Assembly: GCF_902497555.1 (NCBI RefSeq)
Contig: NZ_CABVGP010000003.1
Coordinates: 930,001 to 994,000, forward strand
Length of the DNA stretch: 64,000 nt
From: Amycolatopsis camponoti
GTDB taxonomy: Bacteria; Actinomycetota; Actinomycetes; Mycobacteriales; Pseudonocardiaceae
Reading direction: 5' to 3'
Position 1 is the stretch's first letter; each line of letters begins with the position of its first letter. Positions 20,292 through 28,552 of this stretch are shown here, one piece after another. Under the pieces are notes generated by a model, which was not told where the DNA came from, did no database searches, and saw nothing but the letters and a program-made list of their open reading frames with translations. The translations under genes and the position numbers were made by a program.

Positions 20292-21663
20292 GCACCGCGT
20301 CGCGGCCCGCGTGGCCGCGCTCGCGGTTCTGGATCGAATGCGATTCGCCCGGCACGATCACCAGCTCGCCCCGCGGTGCCTGCGCCGCTTCCTCCCGCGC
20401 CCACTCCAACGGCGTCGACAGGTCGCGGTCGCCGTTCAGCCGCAGCACCGGCACGTTCGGCAGCCGGGACGCCGGGTTCGAGCCGGGTCGCTCCGCCGGC
20501 CACGGCAGGCAACCCTGGATGAATCCCTGCTGTGTGGCCACTTCCGTCGTATACGGCCAGGTCGCCGACGCCGGCAGCGCACGCGCGGTCAACGACAGCA
20601 ACGGCTGCCGCACGCCCACCGGTGTCGCCGACGTGCCCCACGGGAAGCGCTGGTCCGCGCACAACGTCGCCGCGTGCAGGCCCGAGCTGAACGACGCCGG
20701 GTCGTCGCCACCCGACTTGTACGCCTCCAGCAGCTGGTCCAGTTGCTCCGGCGACCCCGCGCGAGCGGCGTGGAGCGCTCCGATGACGTCACCCGCGGCC
20801 GGGTCGCGGTACGTCGGGTCGACGAACTCGTACGTCACGATCAAGTCGAAGATCTTCACGCCGTCGGCCGTGCCGCGGTGCCGCACCACCCACGCGAGGT
20901 CGTCCGCCGGGTCGTAACCGCAGGCCGGGGCCGCCGAACACGCCGCGCGCAGCACGCGCGCTTCGGCCGTCAACCCGGTCAGGTAGAGGGAAGCCGACGC
21001 GGAAGCGTGGTGCGGCAGGACCGAATCCAGCACGACCTTGCTGACGTTGCCCGGGTGCGCGATCGCGTACCGCGCCGCCGTGAACGAGCCGTACGAGACG
21101 CCGTCGACCACCATCTTCGGCACGCCCAGCGCCTGCCGGAGCTGGTCGAAGTCCGCGACGGTCTGGTCGGTCGAATACAGCGGCGCCGTGTCGCCGAGGA
21201 TGCGCGCGCACTCGGTGACCGCGTCGCGCGTCGGCGTCGCGATGTCCGAGCTGCCCATCTGCGCCTGCAGGCCCGGGCAGTTCAGCGCGCCGGCGCCGGT
21301 ACCGCGCTGGTCGAGCATGACGAACCGGTAGTCCTTGGCCACTTCCGGCAGCCGTTGCGTGGCGATCCGCGTGATGGTGCGGACGCCGCCCTGCCCGGGC
21401 CCGCCGGTGAGGAACAGCAGCACGCCCTTCGGCGCGGACACGTTGTCGGAGGTCGCGACCGGCAGGGTGAGGGTGCCGGGCCGGCGACCTGTGTGGTCGA
21501 AGGGCACGGTCAGCGTCGAGCAGGTGAAGCCCGGCTGTTCCGGGCACGGGTGCGGGTCCGTCAGCTTCGGTCGTCCCCCAGGACGCGTGTCGGCCGCGGC
21601 CACACCCCCGAGTGCGGCAGTCATCGCCAGGACCAGCCCGGCGGTCAGCAGTTTCGAACGCAT
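20275..21663 (-). CDS. secreted alpha/beta-hydrolase, TAP family
   Basis: A 462-residue exported hydrolase of the tripeptidyl-aminopeptidase/proline-iminopeptidase type. The signal peptide ends near VAAADT. The oxyanion region is FLTGGPGQGG, the nucleophile Ser190 is in DGVSYGSF, a TAP-like C-terminal domain has PNVPVLRLNGDRDLSTPLEWA with the catalytic Asp, and the His is in PGESHSIQ. It probably trims peptides outside the cell. ATG start. It is 89 bases downstream of the secreted propeller gene on the same strand. Confidence 0.9.
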   Translation of the reverse strand: MRSKLLTAGLVLAMTAALGGVAAADTRPGGRPKLTDPHPCPEQPGFTCSTLTVPFDHTGRRPGTLTLPVATSDNVSAPKGVLLFLTGGPGQGGVRTITRIATQRLPEVAKDYRFVMLDQRGTGAGALNCPGLQAQMGSSDIATPTRDAVTECARILGDTAPLYSTDQTVADFDQLRQALGVPKMVVDGVSYGSFTAARYAIAHPGNVSKVVLDSVLPHHASASASLYLTGLTAEARVLRAACSAAPACGYDPADDLAWVVRHRGTADGVKIFDLIVTYEFVDPTYRDPAAGDVIGALHAARAGSPEQLDQLLEAYKSGGDDPASFSSGLHAATLCADQRFPWGTSATPVGVRQPLLSLTARALPASATWPYTTEVATQQGFIQGCLPWPAERPGSNPASRLPNVPVLRLNGDRDLSTPLEWAREEAAQAPRGELVIVPGESHSIQNRERGHAGRDAVLSFLR

Positions 21664-21752
21664 GATCCATCATTGCCCCCTGCACCCGGGCGCGGCATAC
21701 CCCCGAACGGCGATACTTGCTCGCCTGACGACGGTGCGGCCGAGCGCCGCGC

Positions 21753-22880
21753 TCAGGGCTTGACGCAAGAGATCTTGGCCCGCACCGGGCCCGCCGGATT
21801 CGCTTCGCCCGCGGTGTTCGGCGCGTTGTCGCGACGGTTGCCGTCGGAGTTGGTGACGCACAGGCGGCCGTCCGGGAGCAGCACCGGGCTGGTCGGGAAC
21901 TCCAGTGGCCCGCCGTTGCGCAGCTTCGACGTCGCGTCGGCCGGGTTGCGGAAGTACTCGACGACCCGGCCGTCGCGGCGGGTCAGCACGATCGCGTTGC
22001 GCTCGTTCGCCGCCGTCCAGACGTTGCCCGCGCGGTCGAGGACGATTCCGTCGGCGCCCTCCAGGTACGGGTGCTGCACGTCGACGTCGTCCAGGCACAG
22101 CGTGTCGGCCGGGAACGCGCTGTCGCAGCCGGTCGACGCGCGGGGGCGGCCGCCGCGGTCCATCGGCACACGCCACAGCGCGCCTCGGGCCGTGTCCGCG
22201 ATCAGCAGCGTGCCGTCCGCGGTGAAGGCCAGGCCGTTCGCGACGATGTGCTGCGAGCCCGCCGTGTCCGCCGCGGTCCTTCCGCTCGGCGTGATCGTGA
22301 CCGAGCCGGGCGGCAGCCCGCGCACGTCCCGGCCGATTCCACCGGGGATGACGTCGCTGACCATGGGCTGCACGCGGAACTGTTCGAGCGCGACGCCATC
22401 CGCGCCCGCCCGCCAGACGCGGCCCTGGCCGGTGCCGCCGTCGGAGATCCACAGCGCGCCCGACCGGTCGAACGCCAGGCCGTTCGCGCCCGGGACGCCG
22501 CTCGCGAACACCGTCGCCGCCGGCGGGTTCGCCGCGTCCGGCACGAACGACACCACGGTGTCGGCGTTCGCGACGTACAGCCGGCCGCGGCGGTCGAACG
22601 TGAGTCCGGTGGGGTTGCACGGCGCCGGGATCGTGCCGACGACGGCGGCCGGTCCGCCGCCGGCCGCGACCCGGTAGACCGGGCAGGGATCGGCGCCGCG
22701 CGCCGGGGTGTAGAGGTTGCCGCGGCCGTCGGTGGTCAAGCCTTCGAGGCCGAGCGGTGACGCGAACACCGTCTCGAACACGGCGGGGTGCCGCGACGGC
22801 GGGACTTCACCGGCGGAAGCGCCGGACAACAGCCCCGCGGACAGCACGGCGGTCAGAGCGAGGACGACGGTTCGGCGCAT
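21753..22880 (-). CDS. secreted SMP-30/NHL-type beta-propeller protein
   Basis: 375 residues with a clear signal peptide (MRRTVVLALTAVLSAGLL, cleaved near ASA). The mature protein is built of repeated blades: GLTTDGRGNLYT, GLTFDRRGRLYVAN, GLAFDRSGALWISD, GLAFTADGTLLIAD, GIVLDRAGNVWTA. This is the pattern of SMP-30/gluconolactonase and NHL proteins, which hydrolyse sugar lactones or simply bind ligands. Metal-ligand residues cannot be confirmed by eye. Four cysteines suggest disulfides. Confidence 0.82.
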   Translation of the reverse strand: MRRTVVLALTAVLSAGLLSGASAGEVPPSRHPAVFETVFASPLGLEGLTTDGRGNLYTPARGADPCPVYRVAAGGGPAAVVGTIPAPCNPTGLTFDRRGRLYVANADTVVSFVPDAANPPAATVFASGVPGANGLAFDRSGALWISDGGTGQGRVWRAGADGVALEQFRVQPMVSDVIPGGIGRDVRGLPPGSVTITPSGRTAADTAGSQHIVANGLAFTADGTLLIADTARGALWRVPMDRGGRPRASTGCDSAFPADTLCLDDVDVQHPYLEGADGIVLDRAGNVWTAANERNAIVLTRRDGRVVEYFRNPADATSKLRNGGPLEFPTSPVLLPDGRLCVTNSDGNRRDNAPNTAGEANPAGPVRAKISCVKP

Positions 22881-22931
22881 GCGGGCCTCCGTTTTGTCGG
22901 ATTTCCTGCCTACGCCGTGACGTCCGGGCGG

Positions 22932-23570
22932 TCAAGGCCAGAGACGCTCGCGGACCCAGTCACCCTCGGTCTTGCGGTACCGCAGCCGCACGTGCCTGCG
23001 GTCGTGGCTCGCTTGCCAGAACTCGACCTCGTCCGGGTCGACGAGGTAGCGCGTCCACGTTTCCGGGGCCGTGTCCGGGTTTTCCGAGACCCAGCGCTCC
23101 GCTTCCGCGGCCGCCGCGTCGAGGTCCGCCGGGTCGTGCAGCACCTGGGACTGGTGCCCGATGAACGCCTCGACGCGCGAAGCCGGCGGCCGGGCCAGGA
23201 AGTCCGCCGCGGACACCTCGGGCGCCGCGGGGGAGACCGGGCCGCGCAGCCGGACCTGACGGCCGCGCCCGGGCCAGAAGAACGTCAGCGCGGCGCGGGG
23301 GTCCTTGCGCAGCTGCGACCCCTTCGGGCTTTCCGAGCTGGTCGCGACCGCCCAGCCGGCCGGGCCGACGTCCTTGAGGATCACCACCCGCGCGTCCGGC
23401 GCGCCATCGGCGTCCACTGTGGACAGTGTGACGGCGTGCGGGGCCAGCACGTGCTCGCCGGCTTCGGTCAGCCACTCGACGAAGAGCGTCTGCGGGGCCG
23501 CCGCCGCCGTTTCCGGTGTGAACACGGGAAGTTCTTCAGGGAACGAGGGCCATCCGCGCAACGCGACCAT
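22932..23570 (-). CDS. pdxH: pyridoxamine 5'-phosphate oxidase
   Basis: A 212-residue FMN enzyme making pyridoxal 5'-phosphate. Landmarks are DARVVILKDV, SPKGSQLRKDPRAALTFFW, RQVRLRG, SRVEAFIGHQSQVL and the C-terminal EVEFWQASHDRRHVRLRYR with the terminal RLWP. The start lies one base after the stop of the preceding hypothetical gene (TGACATG), so they are translationally coupled. Codons near 23412-23424 include the GTCCACTGTGGAC motif discussed in the findings. Confidence 0.93.
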   Translation of the reverse strand: MVALRGWPSFPEELPVFTPETAAAAPQTLFVEWLTEAGEHVLAPHAVTLSTVDADGAPDARVVILKDVGPAGWAVATSSESPKGSQLRKDPRAALTFFWPGRGRQVRLRGPVSPAAPEVSAADFLARPPASRVEAFIGHQSQVLHDPADLDAAAAEAERWVSENPDTAPETWTRYLVDPDEVEFWQASHDRRHVRLRYRKTEGDWVRERLWP

Positions 23571-23571
23571 G

Positions 23572-24189
23572 TCAGTAACCGTACGGCTGCTGCCCCGGCG
23601 GCGGGTAGCCGGGCGCCTGCGGTCCGGCGGCCGGCGGGGGCGGCACCGGCGGCGCGGCCATCGGTGGCTGGACCTGCGCCTGCTGCCACTGCACCTGCTG
23701 ATAGGCCTCGGCGGGTGGCGGGAAGCAGAACGTCAGCTTGGCGCGGATCGCGCCGTGCATCGCCGCGCCCCACATCTTCCCGCCGGTGAACGCGTACGTC
23801 TGCCCGGCCGTGAGGTCCACGGCGACCATCCGCGTCTCGCCGCCGAACTGGTTGCCCGACTTCGCCGACGCGGCCTGCGCGGCGTCCGGATACACGTGCG
23901 GCGCGACGAGCCCGGCGATGACGACCGAACCCGCGGTCCAGCCCATGGTGCCGACCATGTTGGCGCGCGCGTACTGCGTGGCACGGCCGGTGAAGTCGTA
24001 CAACGCGGCGGCGCTGACCTCGGGGACGGCCGCCGCGATGACGCAGTAGTTCATCGTCGAGAGCATCACCGACTCGGCGAACAACCCGACGGGGCAGAGC
24101 GCGGGCCCGATCTGCACGGACCCGAAGTTGCCGCCGGACCGCTGGATGCGCTCGGCCACCACGCCGAGGTACTGCTCGGGGGTAAGCAC
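23572..24189 (-). CDS. hypothetical protein with Pro/Gln-rich tail
   Basis: 205 residues, not recognised. Residues 1-155 look like a compact globular domain (LTPEQYLGVVAERIQRSGG at the start, then a small-residue-rich stretch from 75 on). There is no clear signal peptide. Residues 160-205 are rich in Pro, Gln and Gly (AAPPVPPPPAAGPQAPGYPP) and probably disordered. It is followed immediately by pdxH, so the two are made together, but no functional link is evident. GTG start. Confidence 0.7.
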   Translation of the reverse strand: MLTPEQYLGVVAERIQRSGGNFGSVQIGPALCPVGLFAESVMLSTMNYCVIAAAVPEVSAAALYDFTGRATQYARANMVGTMGWTAGSVVIAGLVAPHVYPDAAQAASAKSGNQFGGETRMVAVDLTAGQTYAFTGGKMWGAAMHGAIRAKLTFCFPPPAEAYQQVQWQQAQVQPPMAAPPVPPPPAAGPQAPGYPPPGQQPYGY

Positions 24190-24271
24190 GAGGCCATCGT
24201 CGCACGCCCGGCTGTCACGCCGAGTTCAGCCAGCGGTTTTCACACATGCTTCATGGTTGACTGTGCGCGCT

Positions 24272-24805
24272 ATGCGACGACTCGTACTTCTCGCGCCCGC
24301 CGTGGTGCTGCTGGCCGGCTGCGGCCCCTCCATCGTGTCCGGTACCGCGACCCCCAGCCCGCCGTCGGTGTCCGCCGGCACGGCCGCGGGGTCGGAGCTG
24401 CCACCGGATCCCGAGCCGGCCGAGACCGGTGACTGTCCGTACCTCGACAGCGAGTTCGTGGCCGACTCGAACGGACAGCACGTGTCGAAGGTGCGGGTGT
24501 CCGCGGACAAGCCGCACCCGGCGTGCTTCTTCTACCGCCCGGACGGGAAGATCCAGCTCACCGTCCGGGTGTACGTCGGGGACGCGAAGACGGCGACCGC
24601 GCTGGTCAACAAGGTGGCGCCGGTCGATTCGTCCAACCCGGCGAGCGATCCGACCGGCTGGAAGGGCGGCTACGAATCGACCGACGACGGGGCCGTCTAC
24701 GCGGTCTCGAAGGGGTCCGCGGCGGTCATCGCGACCACCAACCAGAAGCAAAGCGTAAAGGCACGCACAGTGGTCAAGAAGGCTATCGCCGCTCTGAAGC
24801 TCTAG
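24272..24805 (+). CDS. DUF2020 lipoprotein
   Basis: A 177-residue predicted lipoprotein: lipobox LLAGC after a 17-residue hydrophobic signal, then a Pro/Ser linker. The folded domain has GDCPYLDSEFVADSNGQHV, PACFFYRPDGKIQLTVRVYV and AVYAVSKGSAAVIATTNQKQ, which I recognise as DUF2020, known from corynebacterial lipoproteins. Function unknown. The open frame extends to 24128, but ATG at 24272 starts the signal peptide. Confidence 0.82.
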   Translation: MRRLVLLAPAVVLLAGCGPSIVSGTATPSPPSVSAGTAAGSELPPDPEPAETGDCPYLDSEFVADSNGQHVSKVRVSADKPHPACFFYRPDGKIQLTVRVYVGDAKTATALVNKVAPVDSSNPASDPTGWKGGYESTDDGAVYAVSKGSAAVIATTNQKQSVKARTVVKKAIAALKL

Positions 24806-24954
24806 GTAGCGGGCTCCACACGGGTGAGTGATGTTGATCTTGTATTACCCTGTGCGTCACGCGCAGGCTTCGTGGACTCGCGCACCGCAGCCATCGGGGG
24901 ATCCCCACCCCCGGGGGCCGGGCACAAAATCTGCAACGACAAAGGACTAGATTC

Positions 24955-25407
24955 GTGGCTGACACCCTCAAGGACATCCTGCTCGACTCCGGCCGTCGTC
25001 CGGCCGTCGTGAGCGACTTCGAAACCCTCGTCGACGCCGAGGTCTCGGACAAGGGCGGCGTTTCGGGTGCCGTCGTCAAGACCGGCTTCGCCGCGGTCAA
25101 GAAGATCAAGCCGGGCATCATCCCCTCGGCCGTCGACACCCTGCTGCCGGACTTCGCCAGCGCGCTCGAGCCGTTCTACGGCGACTACCGCGCCAAGGGT
25201 GGCAACGACTTCGGCGCCTACCTGACCAGCCGCTCGGACGAGGCTTCCGACGCGCTGCTGAGCGTCACCGACTCGCGCGCCGAGCGCAGCAGCCGCGACA
25301 GCATCAAGAAGGTCTACGGCAAGCTGCGCCCGAACGGCAAGAAGAACGTCGAGGAGGCGCTGCCCCGCCTCGGCCAGCTGATCGACAAGCACGCCGCTGC
25401 CGTCTGA
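24955..25407 (+). CDS. DUF6918 family protein
   Basis: A 150-residue soluble, largely helical protein beginning ADTLKDILLDSGRRPAVVSD and ending GQLIDKHAAAV. It matches the actinobacterial DUF6918 family by my recollection; function unknown. GTG start behind AAAGGA. It is closed by a strong bidirectional terminator shared with the convergent next gene. The 149-base leader contains a G/C hairpin around 24895-24920. Confidence 0.8.
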   Translation: MADTLKDILLDSGRRPAVVSDFETLVDAEVSDKGGVSGAVVKTGFAAVKKIKPGIIPSAVDTLLPDFASALEPFYGDYRAKGGNDFGAYLTSRSDEASDALLSVTDSRAERSSRDSIKKVYGKLRPNGKKNVEEALPRLGQLIDKHAAAV

Positions 25408-25426
25408 TCGGACTCCAGGCACCACT

Positions 25427-25462
25427 GAAGAGGCCCCCGGGTGCACGCCCGGGGGCCTCTTC
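25427..25462. terminator. bidirectional terminator
   Basis: Perfect 15-bp arms, GAAGAGGCCCCCGGG (25427-25441) and its complement (25448-25462), around TGCACG. It lies between convergent genes ending at 25407 and 25472 and serves both. Confidence 0.9.
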
Positions 25463-25471
25463 GTGTGCCGC

Positions 25472-26008
25472 TCAGTTCTTCTTCTCGGCGGGCGCCGGGG
25501 ACGGCGCCTTGCCGTTCGCCTGCGGGCTCGGCTTCGCCGCTTCGGCGGGCTTCGGCGCGGGCGGGGTGGCCTTCGGCGGCGCGGGCGCGACCGGCGGCTC
25601 CTGCTTCGACCGGAGCACGTAGGCGGCACCGGCGCCGACCACGACCAGGCCGAGCAGCCACGGCCAGCGACGACGGCTGCGGGTGCCCTTGGCAGCAGCC
25701 TTCGCCTCGACCACGGCAGCGGCGAAGTCCTTCTTGGCGGACTTGAAGTCCTTCTTGCCGCGGCGCTTCGACTCGCCGGCCGCCTTCGCGGCCTTGATGG
25801 CGGCCTTCTTGGCCTTGCGACCCGGCTTGCGCAGCTCGGACAGGCGGGAGAGAGCCTCCTGGCGAGCGGCCTTCGAGCTCTTCTTGAGCTCCTTGCGGGT
25901 GAGCTCGGTCTTCTTCGCGAGCTGCTTCTGCGCGCGCCGGCCGTGCTTGACGCCCTCGGAGACGAGTTTGTCGGCGGTCTCGGCGGCCTGGGCTGTCGCC
26001 CGGGACAT
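25472..26008 (-). CDS. CwsA-like Lys/Ala-rich single-pass membrane protein
   Basis: 178 residues. Residues 1-115 are highly charged helix (QKQLAKKTELTRKELKKSSK), there is one membrane segment near 118-136 (WPWLLGLVVVGAGAAYVL), and the tail is Pro/Ala-rich. Sequence alone does not name it. Architecture and position, leftward and directly beside ppiA, match mycobacterial CwsA (Rv0008c), which works with CrgA and Wag31 in polar growth and division. That equivalence is inference. ATG at 26008 has GAGG eight bases before it; GTG at 26017 is also in frame. The basic region could also bind DNA or polyphosphate. Confidence 0.6.
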   Translation of the reverse strand: MSRATAQAAETADKLVSEGVKHGRRAQKQLAKKTELTRKELKKSSKAARQEALSRLSELRKPGRKAKKAAIKAAKAAGESKRRGKKDFKSAKKDFAAAVVEAKAAAKGTRSRRRWPWLLGLVVVGAGAAYVLRSKQEPPVAPAPPKATPPAPKPAEAAKPSPQANGKAPSPAPAEKKN

Positions 26009-26105
26009 GGACTTCACCTCATCATTCGTTTTGACACTGCTCTGTTACCCGTAACCTATCGTGCCCCTTTTCGCCGCCGCCCGCTGCAGATGGCACGATG
26101 AACCT

Positions 26106-26621
26106 GTGAAAGCGACGCTGCACACCAACCAGGGTGACATCAACCTGAACCTCCTCCCCGACCACGCGCCGAAGACGGTCGCGAACTTCGTCGGGCTCGC
26201 GGAAGGCACCAAGGAGTACACCCAGCCGAACGCGGCGGGCACGAACTCCGGCCCCTTCTACGACGGTTCGATCTTCCACCGGGTCATCGACGGCTTCATG
26301 CTGCAGGGCGGCGACCCGACCGGCACGGGGCGCGGCGGTCCCGGCTACAAGTTCGGCGACGAGTTCCACCCGGAGCTGCAGTTCAGCAAGCCGTACCTGC
26401 TGGCCATGGCCAACGCCGGGCCCGGCACGAACGGCTCGCAGTTCTTCATCACCGTCGCGCCGACGACCCACCTGAACTTCAAGCACACGATCTTCGGCGA
26501 GGTGGCCGACCAGGAGTCGCGCAACGTCGTCGACGCGATCGGCCGCACCTCGACCGGCCCGGCGGACCGTCCGCTGACCGACGTCGTCATCGAGAAGGTC
26601 ACGATCGACCACGAGGGCTGA
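26106..26621 (+). CDS. ppiA: cyclophilin-type peptidyl-prolyl isomerase
   Basis: A 171-residue cytosolic cyclophilin that speeds proline isomerisation in folding. Active-site motifs are FHRVIDGFMLQGGDPTGTG, NGSQFFIT and the Trp-position His in HLNFKHTIFGEV. No signal peptide. The GTG at 26106 gives the family N-terminus KATLHTNQGDI; the upstream 15 codons do not. CACGAT six bases before GTG suggests a leaderless or near-leaderless message. It stands next to the CwsA-like gene as in mycobacteria. Confidence 0.94.
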   Translation: MKATLHTNQGDINLNLLPDHAPKTVANFVGLAEGTKEYTQPNAAGTNSGPFYDGSIFHRVIDGFMLQGGDPTGTGRGGPGYKFGDEFHPELQFSKPYLLAMANAGPGTNGSQFFITVAPTTHLNFKHTIFGEVADQESRNVVDAIGRTSTGPADRPLTDVVIEKVTIDHEG

Positions 26622-26653
26622 ACCGGTCAGGTTTCGGTAGGTTGGTTCTCATC

Positions 26654-27616
26654 GTGAACCAACCGCCGAACCCCGCCGCGCAACCCCAGGCCGCCCTTCC
26701 CGGGTGCTGGTGGCACCCGAACCGCCCGACCGGGCTGAGCTGTTCCCGGTGCGGGCGTCCGGCGTGCCCGGACTGCCTCCGCGAAGCCCCCGTCGGCTTC
26801 CACTGCACCGACTGCGTCCACAGCGGCGCGCAGCAGCAGCGCCGCCAGCAACGCGGCTACCAGGAAGCCGGGTTCGGCCAGCGCACCGTCTTCGGTGCGC
26901 GGCTGTCCCAGTCGGTGCTCGTCACCCAGGCCATCCTCGCCGTGAACGTCCTGGTCTTCCTGATCACGGTCGTCCAGGCGGGCAGCCTCAACGACAACGA
27001 ACTGTCATCGCTCTTCCAGTACGGCACCCTCTACGGCGACGCGACGCTCGGCCACAACGAGTGGTGGCGCGTCTTGACCAGCGGGTTCCTGCACTTCGGA
27101 CCCATCCACATCGCGGTCAACATGTTCTCGCTGTGGATGATGGGCCGGTCGCTGGAGCAGGTCACCGGCCGCGGCCGGTACCTCGCGCTCTACTTCGTCT
27201 CCATGCTCGGCGCGTCGGCGGCGGTGCTGCTGTTCGGCGACCCCGCCGGGTTCCCGGGCACGGCCGGCGCGTCCGGCGCGCTGTTCGGCCTGATGGGCGC
27301 CTACGCGGTCACCGTGCTGAAGCTGCGCCTGAACCCCACTGGCCTGATCATCACGCTCGCGCTGAACGCCTTCATCACCTTCGGCATCCCGGGCATCTCG
27401 ATCTGGGCGCACGCCGGCGGCCTGGTGACGGGGGCGCTGCTCACCGTGGCGCTGCTCTACGCGCCGCAGGTCAACCAGGCGCGCTACCAAGCGATCGGCA
27501 TCGCGATCATCGCCGTCGCGATCATCGGCCTGATCATCTACAAGGGCTCGCAGTTCCCGCCCGAAACCTGCCAGTTCATCCAGTACCGGCAGGGCCCGTA
27601 CTACACCTGCGGTTAG
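26654..27616 (+). CDS. rhomboid-family intramembrane serine protease with B-box zinc finger
   Basis: 320 residues. The N-terminus holds a B-box-like zinc finger (CWWHPNRPTGLSCSRCGRP, then CPDC and CTDC). Six or more membrane segments follow, with GFLHFGPIHIAVNMFSLW, the catalytic Ser in GASGALFGLMGAY and the catalytic His in AHAGGLVTG. The protein cleaves substrates within the membrane; its targets are unknown. GTG at 26654 is taken as the start. The 3' end overlaps the convergent PH-domain gene by four bases. Confidence 0.93.
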   Translation: MNQPPNPAAQPQAALPGCWWHPNRPTGLSCSRCGRPACPDCLREAPVGFHCTDCVHSGAQQQRRQQRGYQEAGFGQRTVFGARLSQSVLVTQAILAVNVLVFLITVVQAGSLNDNELSSLFQYGTLYGDATLGHNEWWRVLTSGFLHFGPIHIAVNMFSLWMMGRSLEQVTGRGRYLALYFVSMLGASAAVLLFGDPAGFPGTAGASGALFGLMGAYAVTVLKLRLNPTGLIITLALNAFITFGIPGISIWAHAGGLVTGALLTVALLYAPQVNQARYQAIGIAIIAVAIIGLIIYKGSQFPPETCQFIQYRQGPYYTCG

Positions 27617-28047
27617 CCGCGCGCCCGCAGCGTGCTGAGCACGTCCAGGACGTCGCGGGGGTCCTCGCCGAGGTCGAGCCACCCGAAGACGTACAGCTCG
27701 TCTTCGTGCTCGATCTCGAGCGTGACGCCGTCGCGGCCCAGCCGGCGGGTGGTGCGCAGCCGCGTCCGGGTCTGCGCCCAGGGCAGCCGGTGCGCGCCAC
27801 TCAGCGTCCTGGCCACCAGGCCCTCGGCGTCGGCGGCCAGCCGGGGCCGGACGAGCGTCGAGTGGGCGGCGAACGCGCCGGCGGCCAGCGTGGCCAGTGC
27901 GAACAGCACCAACCCGCCGCGGTCGCCGGTCACCACGTCGGCCACGACACCGACCAGCAGCAGCGCGGTGACCGCCCAGGCCGATACCACAAGCGCCTGC
28001 CGCGGTGCCCACGAGGTGGGGTAGTTATCCACAGGGGTTATCCACAC
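27613..28047 (-). CDS. PH-domain membrane protein
   Basis: About 144 residues: two closely spaced hydrophobic segments (ALVVSAWAVTALLLVGVV and VLFALATLAAGAFA), then a bacterial PH-like domain (VARTLSGAHRLPWAQTRTRL, then LYVFGWLDLGEDP). It matches the position of mycobacterial Rv0010c between ppiA and crgA. Two perfect DnaA boxes are embedded in its first codons. If translation starts at GTG 28047 the boxes encode WITPVDN; the GTG at 28032 is an alternative start. Function unknown. Confidence 0.8.
   Translation of the reverse strand: MWITPVDNYPTSWAPRQALVVSAWAVTALLLVGVVADVVTGDRGGLVLFALATLAAGAFAAHSTLVRPRLAADAEGLVARTLSGAHRLPWAQTRTRLRTTRRLGRDGVTLEIEHEDELYVFGWLDLGEDPRDVLDVLSTLRARG
28025..28046 (+). 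promoter_or_regulatory. pair of perfect DnaA boxes
   Basis: TTATCCACA occurs twice, at 28025-28033 and 28038-28046, in the same orientation with a four-base gap. Both are exact consensus. They sit at the very start of the PH-domain gene, about 22 kb from oriC and 57 bases from the end of crgA. Confidence 0.8.
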
Positions 28048-28102
28048 TGGGGATGAGTCACACCGGTGTAATTCGGCGTCAAGCCGCCATTCGGAGTAAT
28101 AA

Positions 28103-28369
28103 TCAGCGCCAGCGCATAGTCATGAGGAGACCGGCGATCATCAGCGCGAACCCGCCGGCGAAGTTCCAGTTGCCCAGGTCGGCCATCCACGAGATCTTGT
28201 CCCCGGCGATGTAGTTCACCAGCAGCCAGATCAGGCCCACGAGCATCAGCCCGAACATCGGGATCTTCCAGGCGAGACCGGTGGGACCGGCTGCCCGCAC
28301 CTTCACCGGCGTGCGCCGGTCGGCAGGCGGGGTGTAAGCCGTCTTCTTGCGGACCTTGGACTTGGGCAT
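28103..28369 (-). CDS. crgA: cell division protein CrgA
   Basis: An 88-residue membrane protein that in Streptomyces restrains FtsZ ring formation and in mycobacteria recruits division and peptidoglycan proteins. It has a basic N-terminus (PKSKVRKK), two membrane segments ([18 protein letters not shown] and [16 protein letters not shown]), and the terminal RWR of the family. The frame is open to 28447, but ATG at 28369 gives the conserved MPKSKVR start. Confidence 0.96.
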   Translation of the reverse strand: MPKSKVRKKTAYTPPADRRTPVKVRAAGPTGLAWKIPMFGLMLVGLIWLLVNYIAGDKISWMADLGNWNFAGGFALMIAGLLMTMRWR

Positions 28370-28552
28370 CGTGTTCCTCGCGGTGCTGTTCGGGCTGGTC
28401 GGTGGCGATGACCCGCTCGGGGTGCGCAACCAGCGCCACGTGCACACGTTAACGTAAACGACCGCAGGAAAGCAGCGGCCGGGAGTGGTTGGATTTCCCG
28501 TACCGTGACGTCGGGGTCACCAAGTGTCGGACGCGGCTTGAGAGGAGCTTGC

